A stretch of 64,000 nt of DNA from Brooklawnia propionicigenes (lineage in GTDB: Bacteria; Actinomycetota; Actinomycetes; Propionibacteriales; Propionibacteriaceae): positions 3,147,970 to 3,211,969 of the forward strand of contig NZ_AP028056.1 of NCBI RefSeq assembly GCF_030297015.1. Direction: 5' to 3'. The position numbers and the translations under genes were made by a program. This document shows, in pieces, positions 30,129 to 38,962 of this stretch. Under the pieces are notes generated by a model. That model worked only from the letters and a program-made list of their open reading frames with translations, searched no databases and was not told the origin of the DNA. Each line of letters begins with the position of its first letter. Position 1 is the stretch's first letter.

Positions 30129-30985
30129 GAGCCGTCCCCTATCGCGTGAAGCTTGCGGAGGTCGAGGATGGGCAGATCGCCATCGGTCTGGATGCTGTCG
30201 CCGCCGCCGTTGCGGGAGTGATATCCGGCGGAGAAATCGACCAGCGTCTCGACGGTTGCCGCGTCATTGGCGGCCATCACCGTGGCCACGACGTGATCAC
30301 GCTCCACGTCGATGTCGGCATCGATCTTGTGGGTGATCTGCAAGGTGAACAGCGAAAACCCGACGGCCCGGTCGAAGGTACCGGCAGCGAGCCAGTCGAC
30401 GCGCGTGCCACCGGGCAGCAGCCAGTCATCGGGCGTCCGCCAGAAGCGGACATGATGGCGCTTCGCGGGGTTGCCGGCAACCTCCTGCTGATAGGCCATG
30501 TCCTGGACGCGCCCGAACAGCAACAGCGGACTCACCGGCGCCCGATCATAGCTGCGCCGTGCGATGGTGGAGGTAACGATCTTCCACGCCGAACCCATGG
30601 TGACCGGGTCGGCCAACGTCCAACCGGCCCGAGCCATGGCCTCGCGCAGCTGTGCGTCGCTGCCGCGGACCGCGAGATTCACCGGGTCGCCGAGCAGGCC
30701 GTCACTGGTGCGGGTACGGCCGATGAAATAGTCGGGCACATAGATCGCAGTGAAGATCCGGTGCAGCCTGGGCAACGCCAGGTAGGCGAGCATCACCCAG
30801 AAGACCAGAAAGAAGGCAATGCCCAGCCAGCCGAGTTTGAAGCTCTCGGTGAGCAGCAGCCAGGCCAACCAGATTGCTGCTAGGCCGGCATAGACGAAGA
30901 AGAACTCATCAAGGATCGCCGTAACCGATATCCGTCTGGTTCGCCTGGGCGGTCGCGTTTCAATAGCCGTGTGCTCGTCGCCCAT
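30125..30985 (-). CDS. Membrane protein with LssY-type C-terminal domain
   Basis: A 286-residue protein: two hydrophobic segments near residues 26-46 and 50-72, then a soluble region resembling the LssY C-terminal domain, with the recognisable stretch GNPAKRHHVRFWRTPDDW near residue 168. LssY was named from a Legionella secretion locus, but the domain is widespread and its function is not established. It is the first gene of a minus-strand group and starts at ATG 30985 with TAGCCT 6 nt upstream. It is divergent from a 120-residue membrane protein across only 37 bp. Confidence 0.75.
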   Translation of the reverse strand: MGDEHTAIETRPPRRTRRISVTAILDEFFFVYAGLAAIWLAWLLLTESFKLGWLGIAFFLVFWVMLAYLALPRLHRIFTAIYVPDYFIGRTRTSDGLLGDPVNLAVRGSDAQLREAMARAGWTLADPVTMGSAWKIVTSTIARRSYDRAPVSPLLLFGRVQDMAYQQEVAGNPAKRHHVRFWRTPDDWLLPGGTRVDWLAAGTFDRAVGFSLFTLQITHKIDADIDVERDHVVATVMAANDAATVETLVDFSAGYHSRNGGGDSIQTDGDLPILDLRKLHAIGDGS

Positions 30986-30991
30986 GCTCTC

Positions 30992-30997
30992 AGGCTA
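30992..30997 (-). promoter_or_regulatory. -10 element, leaderless start of LssY-type gene
   Basis: Minus-strand TAGCCT, 6 nt before ATG at 30985. It faces the plus-strand -10 at 31011-31016, so the two promoters must overlap. Confidence 0.55.
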
Positions 30998-31010
30998 GCC
31001 GCGCGATGAC

Positions 31011-31016
31011 TAGGAT
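31011..31016 (+). promoter_or_regulatory. -10 element, leaderless start of 120-residue membrane gene
   Basis: TAGGAT lies 6 nt before ATG at 31023. Confidence 0.55.
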
Positions 31017-31022
31017 CGGCGA

Positions 31023-31385
31023 ATGCAGCACTGGTTGGTCGCCTACCTGATCACCTGTGCTGTTGAGATACCCATCATCATGGCCATGGTCCGGGGCCTG
31101 CACTGGCGCTCGACGGCCGCCCACCCACTACTCGACCTCGCCGCCATGGCCTGGGCGCTACAGCTCACTCATCCGATCTTGTGGCTGGTCAATCCGGTGT
31201 TCCCAGCCGGAACCGCGGTCGCCGAGGCACTCATCGTCCTAGTCGAGGCGGGCGGCATCTACTGGTGGGCCGCCGCGCGGGCGGGCATATCTCGGGGCAC
31301 GCACACCCATTGGTGGTGCCTGCTGATCGCGTTCACCGCGAATGCCGCCTCATTCTTGGTGGGTCTGCTGCTGGTCCTGCTATGA
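31023..31385 (+). CDS. Small polytopic membrane protein, unknown function
   Basis: A 120-residue protein, hydrophobic almost throughout, with about four membrane segments (MQHWLVAYLITCAVEIPI at the start, FLVGLLLVLL at the end). It contains several His and Trp residues (LTHPILWLV, THTHWWCLL). Not recognised. It is transcribed away from the LssY-type gene from an overlapping promoter and its stop overlaps the convergent PAC2 gene by 6 bp. Confidence 0.65.
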   Translation: MQHWLVAYLITCAVEIPIIMAMVRGLHWRSTAAHPLLDLAAMAWALQLTHPILWLVNPVFPAGTAVAEALIVLVEAGGIYWWAAARAGISRGTHTHWWCLLIAFTANAASFLVGLLLVLL

Positions 31386-32225
31386 CTGCGGGCCGGGCCC
31401 ATCAGTTCCGCGCCGGCGCAGATAGCGTTCGAATTCCCGGGCGATCGAATCACCGGTGGCCTGCGGCAGTCCGGTCTCGTCCTGCTGAGCCTCCAACGAC
31501 TCGATGTACTCGCTGATCTCGGTATCCTCGGCGGCCAGCTCGTCGACCCCACGCTGCCAGGCACGCGCCAGTTCGGGCAGGTCGTCCAGCCGCAGCGCCA
31601 CGTCCAGCAGGTCCTCGAGCCTGGCCAGCAGCGCCAGCGTCGCCTTCGGGTTCGGGGGAGCGGCCACATAGTGCGGAACCGACGCCCACAGCGAAACCTC
31701 CCGCAGCCCGGCGCGGTGGCAGGCGTCCCCGAGCACCCCGGTGATCCCGGTCGGACCTTCATAGCCCGACGGTTCCAGCCCCAGCGACTTCGCCAAGCCG
31801 GTGTCCGAGGTGTTGCCGGTCACCGGCAGCGGACGCGAATGCGGCGAATCGGTCAGCATCGCACCCAGCAGGATGACCATCTCGGGCTCGAAACTGCGGA
31901 ACGCCGAAACCAGCGTGCTGCAGAATCGCTGCCAGTGCAGATTGGGCTCGGGCCCCGACACCAGCAGCACATCGCGCTCGGGCAGGTGAGCCACCCGCAC
32001 CGACGCCGACGGCCACACGACCTCGCGTCCGTCATCGGTCTCGACCACCCGGGGGCGGACGATCTGATAGTCGTAGTAGTCGTCCGAATCGATCTCGAAG
32101 ACGATCTCGGTCGGATATGTCTCAGCCAGGTGCTCGACGACTGCCGTCGCCGCGTCCGCAGCGTCGTTCCAGCCTTCGAATGCCACCACGACCACCGGCC
32201 GGGTGTACTGTCCGCGTCCTGCCAT
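31380..32225 (-). CDS. PAC2-family protein
   Basis: A 281-residue member of the PAC2 family, related in fold to proteasome assembly chaperone 2 and common in actinobacteria that carry a 20S proteasome. Visible family features are VVVAFEGWNDAADAA at the start and ILLGAMLTDSPHSRPLPVTG in the middle; the C-terminal part is acidic and helical. A role in proteasome assembly is not demonstrated for the bacterial proteins. prcB/prcA lie 15 kb away in this window. Confidence 0.85.
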   Translation of the reverse strand: MAGRGQYTRPVVVVAFEGWNDAADAATAVVEHLAETYPTEIVFEIDSDDYYDYQIVRPRVVETDDGREVVWPSASVRVAHLPERDVLLVSGPEPNLHWQRFCSTLVSAFRSFEPEMVILLGAMLTDSPHSRPLPVTGNTSDTGLAKSLGLEPSGYEGPTGITGVLGDACHRAGLREVSLWASVPHYVAAPPNPKATLALLARLEDLLDVALRLDDLPELARAWQRGVDELAAEDTEISEYIESLEAQQDETGLPQATGDSIAREFERYLRRRGTDGPGPQS

Positions 32226-32231
32226 AGATCA

Positions 32232-32237
32232 ACCCTA
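32232..32237 (-). promoter_or_regulatory. -10 element, leaderless start of PAC2 gene
   Basis: Minus-strand TAGGGT, then TGATCT, then ATG at 32225 (6-nt spacing). Confidence 0.55.
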
Positions 32238-32306
32238 GCCCTGCCCCGGGATCTGCCCACCGCGAAAGCCGCCTGGGCATCCGGCCGCAGGGCAGCATAT
32301 CGTCGC

Positions 32307-32312
32307 TATCCT
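32307..32312 (+). promoter_or_regulatory. -10 element, leaderless start of metH
   Basis: TATCCT lies 7 nt before the GTG at 32320. No cobalamin riboswitch is seen in the 94 bp between the PAC2 and metH start codons. Confidence 0.55.
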
Positions 32313-32319
32313 TGGCGAC

Positions 32320-35300
32320 GTGCCTGCTGCCATTCGAGATCACCTGTTCCGCCGTGTGCTGGTTGCCGACGGAGCCATGGGCACCATGCTGCAAGGTTTT
32401 GATCTCTCACTCGAGGACTTCGAGGGCTACGAGGGCTGCAACGAGGTACTCAACCGCTCGCGTCCCGATGTGGTGGCCGACATTCACCGCGCCTACTTCG
32501 GCGTCGGCAGTGACTGCGTCGAGACCAACACCTTCGGCGCCAACTACGCGGCTCTGAACGAGTACGGCATCAGCGATCAGATCGCGGAGTTGGCCGAGGC
32601 GGGCGCCCGGATCGCCCGGCAGGTGGCCGACGAGTTCAGCACGGACGATCGGCCACGTTTCGTGCTCGGTAGTGTGGGGCCCGGCACCAAACTGCCCACC
32701 CTGGGCCATATCGAGGCGGTCACCTTGCGTGATGCCTACCAGACGCAGGTCGAGGCCATGATCCGCGGCGGCATCGATGCAGTCCAGATCGAGACCTGCC
32801 AAGACCTGCAACAGGCCAAGGCCGCGGTGATCGGCGCCAAGCGGGCCCGCGCGGCATCCGGTGCCGACGACCTGCCGATCTTCGTGTCGATCACGGTCGA
32901 GACCACCGGGTCGATGCTGCTGGGCAGCGAGATCGGCGCCGCGCTGACAACCCTCGCGCCGTTGGGCATCGACATTCTGGGACTCAACTGCGCGACCGGT
33001 CCAGCCGAGATGGGTGAGCATCTGCGCTATCTCGCGCGCCATGCGGGTATCGGCCTGTCGGCGATGCCCAACGCCGGTCTGCCCGAGTTGACCGCCGAGG
33101 GTGCGCGCTATCCGCTGCAGCCGGCCGAACTGGCTCGTGCCTTGGACGACTACGTCGACGAGTGCGGCCTGGCCCTGGTGGGCGGCTGCTGCGGCACCAC
33201 CCCCGAACACATTCGTCAGCTCGTCGAGGCCATTGGCCCGCAGCGCGCGGTCAAGCGGCGCGCTCCCCAGATGATCAACGCGGTGGCCTCGCTGTACTCC
33301 GACGTCGCCCTGAAACAAGACACCAGCTATCTGGCGATCGGGGAGCGCACGAACGCGAACGGTTCGAAGGCTTTCCGTGAGGCGATGCTCGCGGGCAACT
33401 GGGACGAGTGCGTCCAGATCGGACGCGACCAGTCCCGTTCCGGGGCACACATCGTCGATCTGTGTGTCGACTATGTCGGACGCGACGGGGCCGAGGACAT
33501 GGTCGAACTCGCGTCCAGGTTCGCCGGCGCCGTGACCTTGCCAGTGATGCTCGACTCGACCGAGCCCGCCGTGATCGAAGCCGGTCTCAATCATCTTCCG
33601 GGCCGGGCCATCATCAACTCGGTCAACTTCGAAGACGGCGACGGCCCGAACTCCCGCTTCCAGCGGGTGATGCCGCTGGTCAAGGAGCACGGCGCCGCGG
33701 TCGTGGCGTTGACCATCGACGAGCAGGGCCAGGCCCGCACCACCGAATGGAAGGTGCAGGTCGCCGAGCGGCTCATAGCTACGCTCACCAACGACTGGGG
33801 CATCGATGAGGGCGACATCCTTGTCGACTGCCTCACCTTCCCCATCGCCACCGGCCAGGAGGAGACCCGGCGCGACGGACTGGCCACCATCGAGGCGATC
33901 CGCCGGCTCAAGGCCGCGCATCCGAGGGTGGGGACCACGCTCGGGGTTTCCAATATCAGCTTCGGTCTGAACCCGGCAGCGCGCGTGGTCCTGAACAGTG
34001 TCTTCCTCGACGAGTGTGTCAAAGCCGGGCTCGATTCCGCGATCGTCAGTGTCGCGAAGATCATGCCGACCGACCGCATCCCGGATGAGCGTTATCAGAC
34101 CGCACTCGACCTGATCTATGACCGGCGCAGCGAGGACTACGATCCGCTGTCGACGTTCCTGGATCTTTTCGAAGGCGTCACTGCCGCTTCGTTGCGGGAG
34201 CAGCGGGAGGCCGAGCTGGCCACCTTGTCGTTGTCGGAGCGGTTAGCCAGGCGCATTGTCGACGGCAATGACAAGGGCCTGGACGCCGACCTCGACGAGG
34301 CGCTGACGACCAAACCGGCTCTGGACATCATCAACGACGACTTGCTCGCCGGAATGAAGACGGTCGGTGAGCTCTTCGGCTCGGGTCAGATGCAGCTCCC
34401 GTTCGTGCTGCAGAGCGCGGAGACGATGAAGAAGGCAGTCGCCTATCTCGAGCCTCATATGGATGCTTCGGAGGCGGGTGCGGGCAAGGGCACGTTGGTC
34501 TTGGCAACCGTCAAGGGCGATGTCCATGACATCGGCAAGAATCTAGTCGACATCATCGTCTCGAACAACGGCTACACCGTGGTCAATTTGGGCATCAAGC
34601 AGCCGGTGTCGGCCATCGTCGAGGCCGCCGAACAGCATGGTGCCGATGTGATCGGCATGTCCGGGCTGCTGGTGAAGTCGACTCTGGTGATGAAGGACAA
34701 TCTGCTCGAACTCAATGACCGTGGACTGGCCCGCAAGCTTCCGGTGATTCTCGGCGGGGCGGCGCTGACCAGGCCATTCGTCGATCAGGATCTGGCAGCG
34801 CTGTATGAGGGCACCGTCCGATACGCGAAAGACGCCTTCGAGGGCCTGAACCTCATGGACACCCTCATGGCCATCAAACGCGGTGAGCCGGGAGTCGAGT
34901 TGCCGCCGGTGCGTGAACGCAGGGTGAAGCCACGCAAGAACGACGATGAGCTGCCGCCCTTGGACGATGCCACGGTGCGCTCGGATGTGGCGCGGCGCAT
35001 CGAAGTGCCGACCCCGCCGTTCTGGGGCAGCCGGGTCGTCAAAGGCATCCAGCTGAATGATGTGGTCGGTTTCCTCGACGAGAAGGCACTGTTCGTCGGA
35101 CGCTGGGGCCTGCACGCCGTCCGTGGCGGCGCCACGGTTCCTGAACTCATCGAGTCGGAGGGACGACCGCGGCTGCGGGCGTTGCTCGACCTGATCCTGG
35201 CGGTCGGACTGAGCGAGTTCGCCGTGGTCTACGGTTACTTCCCCTGCTATTCGCAGGGCAACGATCTGGTGGTGCTCGATCCGGACGATCCGACGACGGA

Positions 35301-35808
35301 GAAGACCCGCTTCACATTCCCGCGGCAGCCGCGGGATCGGCGGCTGTCCATCGCCGACTTCTTCCGGGATGCGGACGAGGCCGCAGAGCTGGGGCCCGAC
35401 GTGTTGGCGTTGCAGCTGGTGACGATGGGCAACCGGGTCTCGGAGGAGACTCAGCGGCTGTTCGAATCCGACAACTACCGCGAGTACCTGGAGTTGCACG
35501 GCCTGTCGGTGCAGCTGGCCGAGGCGCTGGCCGAACTGTGGCATCAGCGCGTGCGCACCGAACTCGGATTCGCGTCCGACGACGGTGACATCGCCGCTCA
35601 GATCGATGATCAGGCCTACCGGGGCAGCCGCTACAGCTTCGGCTACCCGGCCTGCCCGGATCTGGAGTTGCGCGAGCCGCTGTGCGGCCTGCTGGAACCC
35701 GGGCGGATCGGCGTTGAGCTGTCGGAGGAATATCAGCTGCATCCCGAGCAGTCGACCGACGCGCTGATCGTCCATCACCCGGAGGCAAAGTATTTCGGCG
35801 TGCGGTAG
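32320..35808 (+). CDS. metH: Cobalamin-dependent methionine synthase
   Basis: Transfers the methyl group of methyltetrahydrofolate to homocysteine through cobalamin. The 1162-residue protein has the four modules in order: homocysteine/zinc barrel with Cys224, Cys290 and Cys291; pterin-binding barrel from about residue 340; cobalamin-binding region with GDVHDIGKN, in which His736 is the lower cobalt ligand; and the C-terminal reactivation domain that binds SAM. GTG at 32320 follows a leaderless -10. Slightly shorter than the E. coli enzyme, as is usual in actinobacteria. Confidence 0.97.
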   Translation: MPAAIRDHLFRRVLVADGAMGTMLQGFDLSLEDFEGYEGCNEVLNRSRPDVVADIHRAYFGVGSDCVETNTFGANYAALNEYGISDQIAELAEAGARIARQVADEFSTDDRPRFVLGSVGPGTKLPTLGHIEAVTLRDAYQTQVEAMIRGGIDAVQIETCQDLQQAKAAVIGAKRARAASGADDLPIFVSITVETTGSMLLGSEIGAALTTLAPLGIDILGLNCATGPAEMGEHLRYLARHAGIGLSAMPNAGLPELTAEGARYPLQPAELARALDDYVDECGLALVGGCCGTTPEHIRQLVEAIGPQRAVKRRAPQMINAVASLYSDVALKQDTSYLAIGERTNANGSKAFREAMLAGNWDECVQIGRDQSRSGAHIVDLCVDYVGRDGAEDMVELASRFAGAVTLPVMLDSTEPAVIEAGLNHLPGRAIINSVNFEDGDGPNSRFQRVMPLVKEHGAAVVALTIDEQGQARTTEWKVQVAERLIATLTNDWGIDEGDILVDCLTFPIATGQEETRRDGLATIEAIRRLKAAHPRVGTTLGVSNISFGLNPAARVVLNSVFLDECVKAGLDSAIVSVAKIMPTDRIPDERYQTALDLIYDRRSEDYDPLSTFLDLFEGVTAASLREQREAELATLSLSERLARRIVDGNDKGLDADLDEALTTKPALDIINDDLLAGMKTVGELFGSGQMQLPFVLQSAETMKKAVAYLEPHMDASEAGAGKGTLVLATVKGDVHDIGKNLVDIIVSNNGYTVVNLGIKQPVSAIVEAAEQHGADVIGMSGLLVKSTLVMKDNLLELNDRGLARKLPVILGGAALTRPFVDQDLAALYEGTVRYAKDAFEGLNLMDTLMAIKRGEPGVELPPVRERRVKPRKNDDELPPLDDATVRSDVARRIEVPTPPFWGSRVVKGIQLNDVVGFLDEKALFVGRWGLHAVRGGATVPELIESEGRPRLRALLDLILAVGLSEFAVVYGYFPCYSQGNDLVVLDPDDPTTEKTRFTFPRQPRDRRLSIADFFRDADEAAELGPDVLALQLVTMGNRVSEETQRLFESDNYREYLELHGLSVQLAEALAELWHQRVRTELGFASDDGDIAAQIDDQAYRGSRYSFGYPACPDLELREPLCGLLEPGRIGVELSEEYQLHPEQSTDALIVHHPEAKYFGVR

Positions 35809-35836
35809 TTTGTCTTGCACGGCTGATGCACCGGTT

Positions 35837-35857
35837 GGGCGGACCTCATCACCGCCC
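35837..35857. terminator. Weak inverted repeat at metH / HTH gene convergent ends
   Basis: GGGCGG and CCGCCC form a 6-bp stem with a 9-nt loop; the stop codon of the minus-strand gene lies in the loop. It is 28 nt after the metH stop. No T tract follows, so termination activity is only possible. Confidence 0.25.
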
Positions 35858-36490
35858 GATGCGGATCGCCCAAAGCACGTGGGTATCACTCGACCGAATT
35901 CGTCTCGCCGAGATCTGACACTGATCGACATCGAGGATCTCAGCAACCAGTTGCTTCACGCCCGCTGACTTCATACTCAGCGGATCGCTTACCGGTCCCA
36001 GCTTGGTGACCAACCGCCCACCATCTGCGTTGCTGGTCAACGTCACGATGCCCGATGCCGAGGCACCCAGTATGTACTCGTCCTGCGCAGGTTGGACGTA
36101 TTCGATCGTCAGCCTCCCGGATAATGCTCGACGGACCCGATAGGCGCACGCGCGGAAGAATCCCGCTGGCAAGCCTGATGTCTCGCACTCGTCGTCTGTG
36201 CCTGGCACTGTGGTGCTTGGCCAAACGGAAGGGTCTGAAGCATCCAGGACGACGTCTTTGAGGTTATCCACACCGAGATCGCGCAAGAACTGGCCGAGGA
36301 GATCAGTGGCCCGCGCGTCGGCGAGCGCTTCTATGAAGGAAAGGTCGGCCGCGTATGCCGGGGGCACCTGTGCGCTGGAGGTTTGTTCCCAACTGTCAAT
36401 CGCCTCGGGCGATACTTGCAACCGACGAGCGAGCCACGCCTTTGATAAACCAAGGCTTTCTCGCACTGCGCAGAATTCCGCACCATTCAT
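35849..36490 (-). CDS. Helix-turn-helix protein (Aca2/YdiL-like N-terminus)
   Basis: A 213-residue protein. The first 45 residues (MNGAEFCAVRESLGLSKAWL and following VSPEAIDSWE) resemble the DNA-binding half of Aca2/YdiL-like regulators. The rest, including GLPAGFFRACAYRVRRALSG and a C-terminal mixed region, matches nothing I know and may sense a ligand. ATG at 36490 has GGGAG 8 nt upstream. Divergent from a cold-shock-like gene with 138 bp between them; both look less GC-rich than the neighbours, consistent with acquisition. Could regulate itself and the divergent gene. Confidence 0.65.
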   Translation of the reverse strand: MNGAEFCAVRESLGLSKAWLARRLQVSPEAIDSWEQTSSAQVPPAYAADLSFIEALADARATDLLGQFLRDLGVDNLKDVVLDASDPSVWPSTTVPGTDDECETSGLPAGFFRACAYRVRRALSGRLTIEYVQPAQDEYILGASASGIVTLTSNADGGRLVTKLGPVSDPLSMKSAGVKQLVAEILDVDQCQISARRIRSSDTHVLWAIRIGR

Positions 36491-36570
36491 GTGGCTGCTC
36501 CCATATCGCGCCCCTCGCTACGAGTCGTCAGCTTGTTCACCAAGTCGCCAGACAAGCTCCGCCGCGTAGT

Positions 36571-36585
36571 AGTATCACATAGATT
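36571..36585. promoter_or_regulatory. Overlapping divergent promoter of HTH and cold-shock-like genes
   Basis: On the plus strand TAGATT (36580-36585) is a -10 candidate about 44 nt before the cold-shock-like gene. On the minus strand GATACT (complement of 36571-36576) is a -10 candidate for the HTH gene. The region is AT-rich relative to surroundings. -35 elements are not convincing. Confidence 0.3.
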
Positions 36586-36628
36586 CTGTCCAAACTTGCC
36601 AGCAACGTTGCGTACGAAAGGATACTCA

Positions 36629-36916
36629 GTGCACAAACTCGCCACCGGAATTGTCGAGTCATGGGATTCGGACCGCGGATATGGCGTGATCATGATGGAC
36701 GGGAATATTCCGGTGTGGTCTCATTATTCAAGCATTCGTGGAGTAACCGGATTCGCGAACCTTGCCCGCGGTGAACGGGTCGCGATGACCCTCGAATCAC
36801 GGGACCCCTTGGCAAAAAACACGGAGGCTCCAGGATTCGCATGGATTACGGCCGACGTCTATCCGATAGATAGAACCAAGACGAACTCGTTCGACCAGCA
36901 CCGCGCAAGACAGTGA
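36629..36916 (+). CDS. Divergent cold-shock-domain protein
   Basis: A 95-residue protein. Residues 4-50 align by eye with the cold-shock domain: TGIVESWDSDRGYGVIMMDG corresponds to the family TGTVKWFNAEKGFGFI, and PVWSHYSSI to DVFVHYSAI, so the RNP1 and RNP2 regions are present but several nucleic-acid-contacting aromatics are changed (KWF to ESW, GFGFI to GYGVI, VFVHY to VWSHY). A 45-residue C-terminal extension follows. GTG at 36629 has GAAAGGA 7 nt upstream. A hairpin follows the stop. Unlike a standard CspA gene it is paired divergently with an HTH gene. Confidence 0.6.
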   Translation: MHKLATGIVESWDSDRGYGVIMMDGNIPVWSHYSSIRGVTGFANLARGERVAMTLESRDPLAKNTEAPGFAWITADVYPIDRTKTNSFDQHRARQ

Positions 36917-36923
36917 CATCCGA

Positions 36924-36947
36924 ACGATCGGCCCCCACACCGATCGT
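36924..36947 (+). terminator. Hairpin after cold-shock-like gene
   Basis: ACGATCGG and CCGATCGT form a perfect 8-bp stem with an 8-nt loop beginning 8 nt after the stop codon. No T tract, which is common for actinobacterial terminators. Confidence 0.45.
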
Positions 36948-36983
36948 CCACCACCCGGAAACGAGCTGCAAGGAGGAGTGCGG

Positions 36984-36989
36984 TAGATT
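36984..36989 (+). promoter_or_regulatory. -10 element before the dehydratase gene
   Basis: TAGATT about 73 nt before the chosen ATG of the dehydratase; no clear -35. Confidence 0.3.
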
Positions 36990-37061
36990 CGTCAGGGTCA
37001 ATCCGGGCGAGCAGCGCTGTCGCGTCCGCCCGCAGGCACGTCACCGAACGGAATGCTCACC

Positions 37062-38855
37062 ATGACTGATCGTCAGCGCAGATTACGTAGTCAAGCCTGG
37101 TTCGACGATCCGGGCAATCTGGATATGTCGGCGCTGCACATCGAGCGCTACATGAACTGGGGACTGACCCGTGAGGAGCTGCAGTCCGGTCGTCCGATCA
37201 TCGGCATCGCCCAGACGGGTTCTGACCTGGTGCCCTGCAACAGGCATCATCTGGAATTGGCCGAACGGACGCGGGAGGGTATCCGCGAGATGGGCGGGAT
37301 CGCGCTGGAGTTTCCGGTGCACCCGCTGCAGGAGAGCGCCAAGCGTCCGGCGCCTGCGCTGGACCGCAATCTCGCCTATCTCGGATTGGTCGAGGTGCTC
37401 TACGGCTACCCGCTCGACGCCGTCGTGCTGACTACCGGATGCGACAAGACGATGCCGGCCTGCCTGATGGCTGCGGCCACCGTGAACATCCCGGCCATCG
37501 TGTTGTCGGGTGGGCCCATGCTGAACGGCTGGTACAAGGGCGAACGCACCGGATCGGGCACGATCGTGTGGAAGGCACGCGAGCTGTTCGCCGCCGGCGA
37601 GATCGACGAGGAGACCTATGTCGAGTTGGTCGCCTCCGCTGCACCGTCGCCAGGGCACTGCAACACGATGGGTACCGCCTCCACGATGAACGCGCTGGCC
37701 GAGGCGCTCGGCATGAGCCTGCCCGGCTGCGCGGCTATTCCGGCACCGTACCGGGAGCGCGCCCGCATGGCCTACCAGACCGGTCGCCGGATCGTGGAGA
37801 TGGTCGCCGAGGATCTCAAGCCGTCGGACATCTTGACGCGCGAGGCGTTCGAGAACGCGATCGTGGTGAACTCTGCGATCGGCGGATCGTCGAACGCACC
37901 CATCCACATCGGTGCGATCGCCCAGCACATCGGCGTGGAGCTGCCGCTGGACGAGTGGCAGCGCATCGGACACGAGGTTCCCCTGCTGCTCAACATGCAG
38001 CCGGCCGGTGAATACCTCGGCGAGGAGTTCTTCCGCGCCGGCGGGGTGCCCGCGGTGGTGCATGAGCTGATGGAGCACGGCCTCATTCATACCGAGGCGC
38101 TGACTGTGAACGGCGCCACCATCGGTGAGAACTGCCGTACAGCCGCCGCGACGGATCGCGATGTGATCGCCCGCTACGACGCACCGCTGGTCGACAATGC
38201 CGGTTTCCTGGTGCTGCACGGGAATCTGTTCGACAGCGCAGTGATGAAGACCAGCGTGATCTCCGACGAGTTCCGGGAGCGCTATCTGTCGGACCCGGCA
38301 GAGCCGAACGTGCTCCAGGGCAGGGCGATCGTCTTCGATGGTCCGGAGGACTATCACGCGCGAATCGATGATCCGGAGCTGATGATCGACGAGAACTGCC
38401 TGCTGTTCATCCGCGGAGCTGGACCCATCGGTTTCCCCGGTGCGGCGGAAGTGGTGAACATGCAACCGCCTGCCGAGCTGATCAAACGTGGCGTGCATTC
38501 GCTGCCATGCATCGGAGACGGCCGCCAGTCGGGTACCTCCGGTTCGCCTTCAATACTCAATGCCTCACCCGAGGCCGCGGCCGGCGGCGGGCTCGCCATC
38601 TTGCAGACCGGCGACACCGTACGCATCGACCTCAACAGCTGCACTGCCGATGTCCTGGTTCCGGACGAAGAACTGGCCGAGCGCCGGCGAGCGCTCGATG
38701 CGGCCGGCGGGTTCTCGTTCCCCGCGTCCCAGACGCCCTGGCAGGAGATACAGCGCAGCATGGTCGAACAGCTGGGTGATGGCATGGTCCTGGGCCCGGC
38801 AGTCAAATACCAGCGAGTCTCCCAGACCTTCGGGGTGCCGCGCGCCAGTCACTGA
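37062..38855 (+). CDS. IlvD/Edd-family sugar-acid (pentonate) dehydratase
   Basis: A 597-residue dehydratase with an iron-sulphur cluster and Mg2+, closest in pattern to L-arabinonate/D-xylonate dehydratases rather than to IlvD. Starting at ATG 37062 puts cluster cysteines at 59 (PCNRHH), 127 (TTGCDKTMP) and 200 (GHCNTMG), which are the positions known for the [2Fe-2S] L-arabinonate dehydratase family. The substrate region [14 protein letters not shown] and the SGTSGSPS loop with the likely catalytic serine also fit. An in-frame ATG at 37053 has no room for its ribosome binding site. Product would be a 2-keto-3-deoxy-pentonate. The SMP-30 gene at 45.8-46.7 kb could supply a lactonase, but no dehydrogenase or downstream genes are near. 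The true substrate is unknown. Confidence 0.85.
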   Translation: MTDRQRRLRSQAWFDDPGNLDMSALHIERYMNWGLTREELQSGRPIIGIAQTGSDLVPCNRHHLELAERTREGIREMGGIALEFPVHPLQESAKRPAPALDRNLAYLGLVEVLYGYPLDAVVLTTGCDKTMPACLMAAATVNIPAIVLSGGPMLNGWYKGERTGSGTIVWKARELFAAGEIDEETYVELVASAAPSPGHCNTMGTASTMNALAEALGMSLPGCAAIPAPYRERARMAYQTGRRIVEMVAEDLKPSDILTREAFENAIVVNSAIGGSSNAPIHIGAIAQHIGVELPLDEWQRIGHEVPLLLNMQPAGEYLGEEFFRAGGVPAVVHELMEHGLIHTEALTVNGATIGENCRTAAATDRDVIARYDAPLVDNAGFLVLHGNLFDSAVMKTSVISDEFRERYLSDPAEPNVLQGRAIVFDGPEDYHARIDDPELMIDENCLLFIRGAGPIGFPGAAEVVNMQPPAELIKRGVHSLPCIGDGRQSGTSGSPSILNASPEAAAGGGLAILQTGDTVRIDLNSCTADVLVPDEELAERRRALDAAGGFSFPASQTPWQEIQRSMVEQLGDGMVLGPAVKYQRVSQTFGVPRASH

Positions 38856-38868
38856 CCAGCAGTCAGGC

Positions 38869-38917
38869 AACTTGGGTAGGGTTATCGCCCACAGTGGGGG
38901 ACAACCCTACCCAAGTT
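38869..38917. terminator. Strong bidirectional terminator
   Basis: A perfect 15-bp inverted repeat (AACTTGGGTAGGGTT at 38869-38883 and its complement at 38903-38917) with a nested CCCAC-A-GTGGG hairpin in the 19-nt loop. It lies between the convergent dehydratase (ends 38855) and MFS gene (ends 38963), and T-rich sequence follows on the plus strand. Confidence 0.75.
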
Positions 38918-38962
38918 TGATGTTTGGCTTCGGATCGGGAGCCACCCGGGCTCGAAACCGGC

